A stretch of DNA of 32,078 nt, from NCBI GenBank assembly GCA_022509145.1, contig JAFLTX010000021.1:1-32078 (forward strand), given 5' to 3'. Both the position numbers and the translations under genes were made by a program. Within the stretch, counting starts at the first letter, position 1, and every line of letters starts with the position of its first letter. Shown here in pieces: positions 1 through 8,626 of this stretch. The notes beneath the pieces were generated by a model, which was not told the DNA's origin, ran no database searches, and was given only the letters and a program-made list of their open reading frames with translations. The DNA is from Muribaculaceae bacterium. Lineage in GTDB: Bacteria > Bacteroidota > Bacteroidia > Bacteroidales > Muribaculaceae.

Positions 1-55
1 GGGTTGCCCCACTGGTGTTTGAGACCAGCGCGTCTACCGATTCCGCCATCCGGGC
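1..55 (-). tRNA. tRNA-Leu (anticodon CAA), 5' portion; 3' part lies outside the window
   Basis: Reverse complement reads GCCCGGATGGCGGAATCGGTAGACGCGCTGGTCTCAAACACCAGTGGGGCAACCC: Leu-type D-arm (GGCGGAATCGGTAGACGC), anticodon stem CTGGT/ACCAG with loop CTCAAAC, start of a long variable arm. Confidence 0.9.
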
Positions 56-330
56 CTCTTTTGAGATGCTTTGAGGGTGGTGTCCTTGACCTTTGCTCCT
101 CATAGCACTGCTTTCAAGGGAGGGGACAACACCCCTTTTCCCTATTTGCAGGTGCAAAGATAAGGCTTTTATTCCATTCCTACAAACTTGTGGGCGCGTT
201 ATTTATCTTTTTCCCAGATTTAATTTCTCTTTTTCAGATTTCGGGGGCTTTCTTCCGATGTATTGTATCTGAAAAAGCTGTGTTTACACCACCCTTTAAT
301 CTACTGACATCCAGCGCCTGACAGAAATTC

Positions 331-951
331 TTATTCTATCTTGGCCTGGTCTTGTTCTTGGTCGGAGGAATGTATTATGAATCGCATGCCGCCGTTCTGC
401 TTGCCGCATATATACGTTACCGGCGCTGCATCGCCTTTCACGAGTTTTGATATATAAAGCGGATAACCTTCAAGAATCAGATGACAGCTGAAGGTGTCGC
501 CCGCTTGGAGCTGGGTGTTCTCCGAATTCTCAACTTCAAACGACAGGTCGCCGGTGTAACGAATTGTGCACACTCTGTTGGGGAACCAAAACAACGTTAC
601 CTTCTGCCCCGGCATCAGGTCGGTTGGCAACTTTATACATCTGGTCATCGATAAGTGGCTGGGATCGATTGTTTGCTCATTTCCATTTTTGATGCTGTCC
701 TCGAAATCATCCCAGTCTCTGTAGCCAAGCGTTTGGGCGAGGATAATCAAGGTGGTTATTCGCGTTTTGAGCGGTTCGTTCAGGTAACCCCAGATGCGTT
801 TCAAGGTTGTGGTGCTCAGATATTCACCGGTCCTGATGAATACGAGATTTCTCAACTGTTCGAAATGCTTGGGGGTGCGGACTTTCACTCCCAAAGCTTC
901 TTCCAGTTTGATTTTCAGCTTCTCGATTTCGTTCTTTCGGTTATCTTCCAT
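331..951 (-). CDS. Conserved Bacteroidales-type hypothetical protein, possible DNA-binding regulator (N-terminal helical HTH-like region)
   Basis: 206-aa ORF; N-terminus (EALGVKVRTPKHFEQLRNLVFIRTGEYLSTTTLKRIWGYLNEP...TLIILAQTLGYRDWDDF) reads like a helix-turn-helix-like module; TAATTTTG box just upstream. Confidence 0.6.
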   Translation of the reverse strand: MEDNRKNEIEKLKIKLEEALGVKVRTPKHFEQLRNLVFIRTGEYLSTTTLKRIWGYLNEPLKTRITTLIILAQTLGYRDWDDFEDSIKNGNEQTIDPSHLSMTRCIKLPTDLMPGQKVTLFWFPNRVCTIRYTGDLSFEVENSENTQLQAGDTFSCHLILEGYPLYISKLVKGDAAPVTYICGKQNGGMRFIIHSSDQEQDQAKIE

Positions 952-976
952 ATGTCTGGAATCTTGGATTCTGTGG

Positions 977-984
977 CAAAATTA
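977..984 (-). promoter_or_regulatory. Bacteroidetes -7-like element (TAATTTTG) for the 331..951 gene
   Basis: Minus-strand TAATTTTG matches TAnnTTTG, 26 bp upstream of the start codon; the upstream TTTG-like element has suboptimal spacing. Confidence 0.45.
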
Positions 985-1002
985 TAAAATATTGGAATAA
1001 AA

Positions 1003-1036
1003 GGACCAAATCGGACTGAAAAGGACCGGAAAGGAC
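1003..1036. repeat. Four GGAC motifs at exact 10-bp spacing in the divergent intergenic region
   Basis: GGAC at 1003, 1013, 1023 and 1033 in AAAAGGACCAAATCGGACTGAAAAGGACCGGAAAGGACT. Confidence 0.75.
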
Positions 1037-1140
1037 TATTTTCGATTTTTTGTTGGAGTCTGTTAAAGGGAGGAATCAGGGATGGATGTCTGCGGGTTGA
1101 AATAAAAATATTATATTTGCGGAAAAGAAGCCGCGGCACG

Positions 1141-2466
1141 ATGGGGAATACGTTTGACAATGCTTTTACGGAGCCTTCGGGTATTGTGGTTACAAGTTCC
1201 GACAGGCTTAATGTCGCATTTTCCGATGTTTCTCTCATCCATCAGGGGGCATATTTTTTTATTGCGCGCGGCCTCAGATATGGAAAATGGTTTGCCATAA
1301 AAGGGATCAATGCCGCCCTGCAGGCTGACGAGGGCCTCAAAACTCTTCTTTACAAAGAATTTGAACTTCTTGTCGGGCTCAACCATCCCAACATCCGCAA
1401 GGTCTTGAGTCTGGAAGAGATCGAGGGGTATGGCGAGTGTGTGGTAATGGAGTTTACCGAAGGGTACAGCCTTCATCAATGGCTTCAACAACCACGGAGT
1501 CGGTCGGCGAGAATCCGGGTGGCTTGCGAAGTGGCTGATGCACTGGATTATATCCACAAGAAGGGGACGGTTCACAGGGATATAAAGCCCGACAATATCA
1601 TCATAACCCATATCGGAGAATCGGCGAAACTGATTGATTTCGGATTGTCTGACTCCGACGATTACGCGGTTTACAAGCATCCCGCAGGCACCCCCGAATA
1701 TACATCTCCCGAGCAGGCAACCTCGGATATTCCTGAGACGGGGAACGACATCTACAGTCTGGGAGTATTGCTGAAATCGCTTTTGCCGGAGAAGCGTTTC
1801 AAGTCTCTTGTTAAGGAGTGCACGGCTCCAGCTGAAAAGCGGCCCCAGTCTGCCTCTTATATAAAGGAGAGGATTGTAAAATTATCCAATGGCCGGAGAA
1901 ATCTTTTTGCAGCCGTTTCTATTTCTTCACTCGTAATAATCCTTACTTTGGTAGCCTTGTTTTTGTTCTTCGGGAGATCAGAAACGCAGGAAAATCCCGC
2001 CGAACTTGCCGGCGCAATCCCGGCCGAGGAATCGGAGGCGCCCCTGCAAGAAGAACTCGCGTATGAAGCTGAGTTTACCGAGCCTCTAAAAATTCCGTCG
2101 GCTACTCTCCCTGCCGACGGTGCCCTCACGGATAAAAACGCCGATGCAACGCAAGCGCCGTATAGCGCCGAGCGTTCTGTGGAAATCTTTCTCAACGAGG
2201 GGAAGAACTCTATGGATAAAGCTGCGGCTGCCATTAAAGAGAGCAAAAGGAAATCCGACCCGCAAGCCGCCGGAGTCTGGAGCGAGGAGGATTACGAGAT
2301 GATGCGGAAGGTGAAGGAAAGCTATGTTGCCAATCTTAAGTTTCTGTTAGAAAATTCTCCGGCGTTTTCCGAGTCGTACATCTTCGGCAAGGAAGAACTG
2401 ACGAAAGTGGACAACGGCCTTGAAAATGAATTGAAAAAATATTTCGCTGAAGAAACCGGGCATTAA
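1141..2466 (+). CDS. Membrane-anchored Ser/Thr protein kinase (Hanks type)
   Basis: Kinase motifs FAIKGI (Lys), HRDIKPDNI, DFG, TPEYTSPEQ; one TM segment (NLFAAVSISSLVIILTLVALFLFF) then an extracytoplasmic tail. ATG 1141 preferred over TTG 1117, which lies inside a TATATTTG promoter-like box (1112-1119). Confidence 0.85.
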   Translation: MGNTFDNAFTEPSGIVVTSSDRLNVAFSDVSLIHQGAYFFIARGLRYGKWFAIKGINAALQADEGLKTLLYKEFELLVGLNHPNIRKVLSLEEIEGYGECVVMEFTEGYSLHQWLQQPRSRSARIRVACEVADALDYIHKKGTVHRDIKPDNIIITHIGESAKLIDFGLSDSDDYAVYKHPAGTPEYTSPEQATSDIPETGNDIYSLGVLLKSLLPEKRFKSLVKECTAPAEKRPQSASYIKERIVKLSNGRRNLFAAVSISSLVIILTLVALFLFFGRSETQENPAELAGAIPAEESEAPLQEELAYEAEFTEPLKIPSATLPADGALTDKNADATQAPYSAERSVEIFLNEGKNSMDKAAAAIKESKRKSDPQAAGVWSEEDYEMMRKVKESYVANLKFLLENSPAFSESYIFGKEELTKVDNGLENELKKYFAEETGH

Positions 2467-2538
2467 ACCGAATTTATTAAAAATTGTTAAATCGCGATAC
2501 TTTTTTAGAGCCCGACAAATTTTAACTTCGCAAGTGGA

Positions 2539-2567
2539 TTTGCAGTAGGAAAATTTTATTAATTTTG
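2539..2567 (+). promoter_or_regulatory. Bacteroidetes sigma-ABfr-like promoter for the fimbrial operon
   Basis: TTTG (2539-2542), 17-bp spacer, TAATTTTG (2560-2567). Confidence 0.6.
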
Positions 2568-2589
2568 CATCTTGCAAATTATAGACATT

Positions 2590-3822
2590 TTGAAACATAT
2601 CGCTAAACCCCTATGCCTGTTGGCGTTAGCTGCGTTTCCGGCTTTTGGAGAAGCGCAGCCCTCTGCAGATTCACAGTCGGCAGGCTTTGAAACCGTAGTC
2701 GACACCATTATAGGTCGCGACAGGCTTTTCATCATCAGCACCGACAGCCTCATCAATAACGACGAACTCCGTCAGCTTACCGACGGCGTCGACTTCGCAA
2801 CGGACAGCGTAATCCGGGTGGAGGTGGTGGGCCGCGCGTCAATCGACGGCCCTATGGCGCTCAACGAAAAGCTCGCCAAGGCACGCACACGCAAAATCAA
2901 AAATGCTCTCGTAGACTTCTACGCCGTCGATGAATCGAAAATCACTGCGAACTACATCGGCGAGGACTGGACGGTGTTTAAAAACCTTATAGAGGAAGAC
3001 ACTTCTGTCCCCAACCGTGTCAAGATTTTGGAGATAATAGAGTCTGACTCCACACCCTCCTCGAAGGAACGCAGCATCAAGCGTCTCGGCACAGACACAT
3101 GGCGCTATCTTGCTGACAACACCCTTCCGAGGATGCGCAGCGCCTCCATCGAATGGCAGGTGGCGCGCAGGATTCCGCTCCCCGTTCCAGAGCTTCCTCA
3201 GGTAGTGGAGCCCGAAGAAGTGATCGAGGTGGTTGAAGAGGTAGCCACCGTCGTGGAGGTTCCCGCCGTGGTGGAGGATGATTGGTACAGAAAGATGTAT
3301 ATCAAGACCAACGCTCCTGCCTGGGCCATGGCCTGGGTGAACGCAGCCGTCGAGTTTGACCTGGCTCAGCACTGGAGCGCCTCACTCCCCTTCTACTGGG
3401 CCGGATGGGACTACTTCAAGCGCGACCTGAAGTTCCGCACGTTCGCTTTCGTGCCTGAAGTTCGTTTCTGGCCTAAGAAAGACAACACCGGCTTCTTCGT
3501 CAACGCCCACTTCGGGGTGGCTTACTACAACTATGCCAAGCAGGGCGAATACCGCTATCAAGACCATGGCGGCCACACTCCGGCTTTGGGAGGCGGCGTC
3601 GGCATAGGCTATCGTTTCTACTTCTGCAAGAACAAGCGCTGGACAATCGAAGCAGCCGTGGGCGCCGGCGTATACCGCCTCGACTACGACCTCTTCCTCA
3701 ACTATCCCAACGGCCCGCTCGTAGGGCGTGAGAAGCATACCTTCTTCGGCATTGACCAGGCTGCTCTCACATTCAGCTACAGCTTCGGGCTGCGCAAGGC
3801 AAGAAAGGAGGTGGCAAGATGA
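2590..3822 (+). CDS. DUF3575-type outer-membrane/fimbria-associated protein with an OmpA-like N-terminal segment
   Basis: C-terminal half (KTNAPAWAMAWVNAAVEFDLAQHWSASLPFYWAGWDYF...VGIGYRF) matches DUF3575 from memory. TTG at 2590 gives a compact signal peptide (MKHIAKPLCLLALAAFPAFGEA) and lies after the predicted promoter; the ORF track starts at TTG 2572. Confidence 0.75.
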   Translation: MKHIAKPLCLLALAAFPAFGEAQPSADSQSAGFETVVDTIIGRDRLFIISTDSLINNDELRQLTDGVDFATDSVIRVEVVGRASIDGPMALNEKLAKARTRKIKNALVDFYAVDESKITANYIGEDWTVFKNLIEEDTSVPNRVKILEIIESDSTPSSKERSIKRLGTDTWRYLADNTLPRMRSASIEWQVARRIPLPVPELPQVVEPEEVIEVVEEVATVVEVPAVVEDDWYRKMYIKTNAPAWAMAWVNAAVEFDLAQHWSASLPFYWAGWDYFKRDLKFRTFAFVPEVRFWPKKDNTGFFVNAHFGVAYYNYAKQGEYRYQDHGGHTPALGGGVGIGYRFYFCKNKRWTIEAAVGAGVYRLDYDLFLNYPNGPLVGREKHTFFGIDQAALTFSYSFGLRKARKEVAR

Positions 3823-4844
3823 AACGCCTGAAATTCCTCTGGGCCGTGATGCTCTCCATCCTCGCGGTTGGCGCCTCTTCGTGTGTGCACCAATGGCCCA
3901 ATCCCGAATACATCGACCATAACGTGCTGCTCACCGTGCATTGCGACACGGAGTGGCTTCCCGACTATGAGATGACGCTCAGCCGCGCCGACGAGAGCGC
4001 CGATGTAAAGGTGAGATACCGGTTTGTGGTATTTCCCGCGGGGTATACATATTCACCTGTGGCCGACTTCACGGTATATAAGACCGATCTGTCGCGCCAA
4101 GACTTCACACAAGAGCTTTCACTGCCGCCCGGCGATTACGACGTATGGGCCTGGAGCGACATCTGCGATGCCGACGGCTCCTCGCTCTTCTACGACGACT
4201 CCGACCTCGCAGCCATCACGTTCAAGACGCCCTACGCCGGCGATTCCAACGAAAAGGATGCCTTCCGCGGGATGACCTCCTTCTCGGTGGAACGCACCGT
4301 AGACGAAGGGCCGTCGGTAGAGGCTCGGATAGACCTTAGCCGTCCGCTGGCACGATACATCATCATCGCCAACGACCTTGAATATTTCCTGGAGAAGGAA
4401 GTGGCCCGCGGCAGAGGCGCCTCAGCCGATCTCTCTGCCGAACTCGGCTCAACGATGGCTCCGATGTATGCCCATCTGGCCGACTACACCGTCAAGATCG
4501 TATATCCGATGTATCTGCCCTGGATCTTCAACAATTATCAGAACAACCCCTTCGACTCCGCCACCGGCGTAAGCTTCGAATGCAAGATGTCGCAGCTCAG
4601 CGAGACCGAGGCGCAGATAGCCTTGGACTACGTGATGGTCAACGGCGAGGAGTCGAGCGTGCAGATGCAGGTGGAAATCTATGATGCGACGGGCGAGCTC
4701 GTAAGCCGTTCCAACGTGATCACGGCTCCCACCAAGCGCGACCGCACCACAATAATCTACGGCAAGTTCCTCACCACCCTCACCAGCGACGGCGTGGGTA
4801 TCGACCCCGGATTTGACGGCGACTACAACATTGAAATCAAATAA
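3819..4844 (+). CDS. FimB/Mfa2-like or DUF5119-type fimbrial lipoprotein
   Basis: Signal peptide with lipobox (LAVGASSC); CDTEWLPDYEMTLSRADESADVKVRYRFVVFPAG; 4-bp overlap (ATGA) with the upstream gene. Confidence 0.7.
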   Translation: MKRLKFLWAVMLSILAVGASSCVHQWPNPEYIDHNVLLTVHCDTEWLPDYEMTLSRADESADVKVRYRFVVFPAGYTYSPVADFTVYKTDLSRQDFTQELSLPPGDYDVWAWSDICDADGSSLFYDDSDLAAITFKTPYAGDSNEKDAFRGMTSFSVERTVDEGPSVEARIDLSRPLARYIIIANDLEYFLEKEVARGRGASADLSAELGSTMAPMYAHLADYTVKIVYPMYLPWIFNNYQNNPFDSATGVSFECKMSQLSETEAQIALDYVMVNGEESSVQMQVEIYDATGELVSRSNVITAPTKRDRTTIIYGKFLTTLTSDGVGIDPGFDGDYNIEIK

Positions 4845-4870
4845 TTTCTAAACCCCAATAAAATTATTTT

Positions 4871-7090
4871 ATGAAAAAACTCAATTATTTCCTTCTTGGT
4901 GCAGCTGCCCTCATGATGACAGCCTGCTCGCAAGACGAAGTTAATCTCGGCGGCGCTTCCGACGGCAACCTTCAGATTACCGTCAAGCTCCCGGCAGAAG
5001 GCCTGGGCACCCGCTCTTTCGGCGACGGCTATACCGCCACCAACCTTCTGATGTACGTTTACGACGCCGACACGAAAGCGTACGTAACCCAGCAGACAGC
5101 CACTTTCCCGAGCAACGCTCTGCAGACCACAGTGTCGTTCAACCTTGTAAACGGCAAGAGCTACTACATCGCTTTCCTGGCTGAATCGGCCAATGCCGCC
5201 AGCGTCTACAGCGTAAACACTGCCGACGCCACTCTCACCGTAAACTACAGCGCCATGACTGCCTACAACACCGATGCATACGATTGCTTCTATCAGGTGT
5301 ACAGCACCGGCGTGATCGGCACAGACACTCCTGAAAGCTCCGTTACTCTCTACCGCCCTGTGGCTCAGGTAAACTGGGGTACTTCTGACCTCACCAATCC
5401 TGCAGTGACCCAGGCTTACGGAACCAACATCACTTCTTCTGTAACCACGACCGCCTACACAACCTTCGACCTCCTCGGCGAGAACTCTGAAGGTAAGGTA
5501 GTTGGTACCGTAGACGAGACTCAGACCGAAGAGATCACTCTCGGCTACCTGGCTCCTCCCACGGGCGAGACATTCCCCGTTGCAGGCTACGACTATCTCT
5601 CGATGCAGTATCTGCTCGTTCCGCGCGAGTCAAGCCTTCTCGACCTCACGCTCAACATCAGCAACAACGACGGCTCCACAGTGCTTTCAAAAGTTGAGGT
5701 AAGCTCTGCTCCCGTTCAGGCCAACTATCGCACCAACATCTACGGCTCGCTCCTCACCAACACCACTACGGTAAGCGTGCTCAAAGACCCGACTTGGGGT
5801 ACTCCCGACAATTCGGTACAGTTCACATGGGACGGCACCTCCCTCACCTATCCCGCTGTTGACTCCGAAGGCAACTACAACGTAACCCGCGCATCCGACC
5901 TCGCCGGCCTCGCCGCTATGGTTAACGGCACCGACGGCCAGACTGCTACCGACTTCAGCGGCCAGACCATCGTGCTTGCAGCCGACTTCGACATGGGTGG
6001 CAACGACTTCGAGCAGATCGGCGCTGCAACACGCTCCGGTGCTTCGGCTATGGGTACAAAAGCCTTCAACGGCGTCTTCGACGGCCAGGGCCACACCATC
6101 AGCAATGTTAAGATCAGCGGCAACAACGTAGCTGCCAACGTAGTAGGCTTCATCGCTTATATGAACAATCCCGCCGCTTCCGTTAAAAACGTAAACTTCG
6201 ACAACCTCGTGATCGACGCTCCCAACTGCGAGCAGGCAGGCGTGGTAGGTATGGTTACCGGTGGCGCCACCGTTGAAAACGTTAAAGTCAATTCCGGCAG
6301 CATCTCCTCCAAGGAAGCTGCAGGCGGTATCGTGGGTCGCGTTACCCTCAACGGTACAGTGAAGGGTTGCGAAAACCATGCAACTATCTCTTCCGGTACG
6401 AATGCCGGCGGTATCGTAGGTGCAGCTTACTACACCAACAACAGCGGCACCATGACCATCGCTGATTGCGACAACTATGGCACAATCAACGGTTCTTATG
6501 CAGCTGCCGGCATCGCCGGTCTCTGCTCGGCCGACGTTTCCGGTTGCAACAACTACGGCACCGTTAACGCCAACGCTGCCAGCGTAGGTGGTATCGTAGG
6601 CGAAATGAAATCTGCCGGTTCAGTTAAAAATTGTACCAACAACGGTGCAGTTAAGGTAACCAATGCCGCAAGCGGAGTTTATGGCGCAGGCGGTATCGTA
6701 GGTTGGGTTAGATACGACAACTCAGCTTCCTACTCACGTCAGAATGTGATTGAAGTAAGCGGTTGCACCAACAACGGCGCTGTAACAGGCAACACCGGTG
6801 TAGGCGGTATCGTAGGTATGTGGTACATGTGCGGTATCTGCAAGGACAACTTCAATTACGCTCCCTCCGTAACCGCTGCCGGTATCTTCGCAGCAGGTGT
6901 AGTCGGCGGTCAGCAGTGGACTGAAGCATATCCTTCGGGAGTGGCTGCCAACCAGAAACTCACCGTTACCGGCAACACTTCAACCACCACCATCGACAAT
7001 ATCAAGGCAGCTGGCTCGAAGGCACTTATCATCTACGTCAACAGCCCTGAAAACGTGACTGTAAGCGGCAACTCCCCCGCCAACAACTAA
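4871..7090 (+). CDS. Fimbrillin-like (DUF6562-type) lipoprotein with C-terminal GLUG-like repeat region; putative adhesin/fimbrial subunit
   Basis: Lipobox LMMTAC; N-terminal DUF6562-like region (NLLMYVYDADTKAYVTQQ...); C-terminal repeats of type GGIVG...GCxNxGxVxG. Confidence 0.8.
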   Translation: MKKLNYFLLGAAALMMTACSQDEVNLGGASDGNLQITVKLPAEGLGTRSFGDGYTATNLLMYVYDADTKAYVTQQTATFPSNALQTTVSFNLVNGKSYYIAFLAESANAASVYSVNTADATLTVNYSAMTAYNTDAYDCFYQVYSTGVIGTDTPESSVTLYRPVAQVNWGTSDLTNPAVTQAYGTNITSSVTTTAYTTFDLLGENSEGKVVGTVDETQTEEITLGYLAPPTGETFPVAGYDYLSMQYLLVPRESSLLDLTLNISNNDGSTVLSKVEVSSAPVQANYRTNIYGSLLTNTTTVSVLKDPTWGTPDNSVQFTWDGTSLTYPAVDSEGNYNVTRASDLAGLAAMVNGTDGQTATDFSGQTIVLAADFDMGGNDFEQIGAATRSGASAMGTKAFNGVFDGQGHTISNVKISGNNVAANVVGFIAYMNNPAASVKNVNFDNLVIDAPNCEQAGVVGMVTGGATVENVKVNSGSISSKEAAGGIVGRVTLNGTVKGCENHATISSGTNAGGIVGAAYYTNNSGTMTIADCDNYGTINGSYAAAGIAGLCSADVSGCNNYGTVNANAASVGGIVGEMKSAGSVKNCTNNGAVKVTNAASGVYGAGGIVGWVRYDNSASYSRQNVIEVSGCTNNGAVTGNTGVGGIVGMWYMCGICKDNFNYAPSVTAAGIFAAGVVGGQQWTEAYPSGVAANQKLTVTGNTSTTTIDNIKAAGSKALIIYVNSPENVTVSGNSPANN

Positions 7091-7112
7091 AAACCCCTTA
7101 TCATCCATATCG

Positions 7113-7144
7113 AGAGAGAGCCCCTCAGGTGGCTCTCTCTTTTT
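7113..7144 (+). terminator. Rho-independent-type terminator of the fimbrial operon
   Basis: Perfect 10-bp stem AGAGAGAGCC/GGCTCTCTCT with 8-nt loop, followed by a T-run (TTTT, or 5 T with the stem's last base). Confidence 0.85.
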
Positions 7145-7278
7145 GTACTCGCCCAATTAGCTGGATAATTGATCTCTAGTCAAGCGTCTCGTGCGCCGGC
7201 CACGCCGAACAGGCACTCTAAAAGACCGCGGCAGTAATCAGACAACTGAAAAACCGACAACTGACAACTCGCCCCTTA

Positions 7279-7308
7279 TTGTAGTTTCATCGGAAAGAGT
7301 TAACTTTG
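7279..7308 (+). promoter_or_regulatory. Bacteroidetes-type promoter
   Basis: TTG (7279-7281), 19-bp spacer, TAACTTTG (7301-7308), 27 bp before ATG 7336. Confidence 0.55.
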
Positions 7309-7335
7309 CCATAATTTTCCACCTCGACTAAACAA

Positions 7336-8541
7336 ATGGATAAATTCTTTATTCGCTTCATATTACTCCTGGGATTCTCGTTTCAGATCTTTTTATCAAA
7401 AGCTGAAACAAGAGCTCTCAGCGATGACCCTGATTTCATAAAAGCCAGCCTTCTCATCACAGACCCCGGATATCAGACCCATCAAATTTTTGGCCATGCC
7501 GTCATCAGGATGGAATGTCCCCAACATGGGTTAGACAGAGTTTTCTCTTTCGACAACGATGCAGGCAGTAACGTCAACAAGTTATTCATTGAGGGTGCCC
7601 ATGGGAAAGTAGATGAAATATACTTTGATGGCTACCTCAACGTGTTCAAAGAAGAAGGTCGCGAAATCAAATCTTACCCCCTGAATTTAACCCTAAACCA
7701 AAAGGCAAGATTATGGCAGGTTCTGGATAGCCTTAAAACGCTCCCCGAAATACCCTTCAACATCGCTGACAACCATTGTTTTGCCATTTCTACCGATGCG
7801 CTCGATATTGCCCTCAAACCCGCTAAAATCAATTGGAACGAATTGGCGGTGAAGTATAATTCTTATGCCAACAGCACAAAAGATTCACGCGTGGCAGACA
7901 GTCAGTGGAACTATCTGATGATTCTACTGCTGATGAACACTCTTGCTGATACCAACCCATATAGCGTCAAATATTTTTCACCGATCAATTTTGAGACCTA
8001 TTATCCCGATGCTTACATTGTCTCTGAAAATAATGAACGCGTCCCTCTGATTGACGGTGAGCCCGAAATCATCACTCCACGCACAGTCCCCAACACCACC
8101 ACCAATCCAACTCCTACAGCCGTCGGCTGGATAATCCTGGGGCTTTCAGTCCTCGCCACTCTCCTTGACCTTTTTACTAAAACAGATATTCCCGGACGTA
8201 TAATTGACATTCTTTTTTGGGTTATTCTGACGGTAGGCGGTTTTTTTATTCTATTCTTAACTTATGCTCCATTTCATTACGGCGGTAACTGGAGTTGGCC
8301 ACTTATAGTCTTCAACCCCCTTGCTTGGATACCCGTCGTAATTTTTAGGAATAATAAATCAATTCTCAGCTGTGTTTGGGGGGTTTACGCTTCCATCTTG
8401 ATTTGTTTTGCCTTCTTTATCGATGCAGTTACAGAAACCGTGATTTTCATGTGGATTCTCATTGCGATTGCATTTGCCATCAGATGCGCTTGGCATTGCT
8501 TCCGGGACGTCTTTCCAAACCATCGTATTAACATATTTTAA
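7336..8541 (+). CDS. DUF4105 / Lnb-N-like periplasmic-domain protein with C-terminal transmembrane helices
   Basis: Signal peptide; LLITDPGYQTHQIFGHAVIRM and ADNHCFAISTDAL resemble DUF4105 His/Cys motifs; several hydrophobic segments in the C-terminal half. Confidence 0.55.
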   Translation: MDKFFIRFILLLGFSFQIFLSKAETRALSDDPDFIKASLLITDPGYQTHQIFGHAVIRMECPQHGLDRVFSFDNDAGSNVNKLFIEGAHGKVDEIYFDGYLNVFKEEGREIKSYPLNLTLNQKARLWQVLDSLKTLPEIPFNIADNHCFAISTDALDIALKPAKINWNELAVKYNSYANSTKDSRVADSQWNYLMILLLMNTLADTNPYSVKYFSPINFETYYPDAYIVSENNERVPLIDGEPEIITPRTVPNTTTNPTPTAVGWIILGLSVLATLLDLFTKTDIPGRIIDILFWVILTVGGFFILFLTYAPFHYGGNWSWPLIVFNPLAWIPVVIFRNNKSILSCVWGVYASILICFAFFIDAVTETVIFMWILIAIAFAIRCAWHCFRDVFPNHRINIF

Positions 8542-8626
8542 CACAATTTTGACAAGCTCACTCACCCTATTTTTGTAATTTTGCCTTCCGTTTGAATTTA
8601 TAAGTTAGATTAACCAAACATACAAC

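Noticed and set aside
1111-1680. 189-aa minus-strand ORF inside the kinase gene
   Set aside because: Opposite the conserved kinase core; no independent evidence.
5687-6379. 230-aa minus-strand ORF antisense to the fimbrillin/GLUG gene
   Set aside because: Arises from the repetitive GC-rich coding sequence on the other strand; no promoter or signal peptide support.
6190-6860. CRISPR-like or tandem non-coding repeat
   Set aside because: The repeats are in-frame coding units of a GLUG-like protein with variable spacing, not direct repeats with unique spacers.
8548-8583. Promoter (TTTG...TAATTTTG) for the 8627 gene
   Set aside because: The TAATTTTG box is good, but the TTTG spacing is about 24 bp, outside the usual 17-20 range; not reported as a feature.
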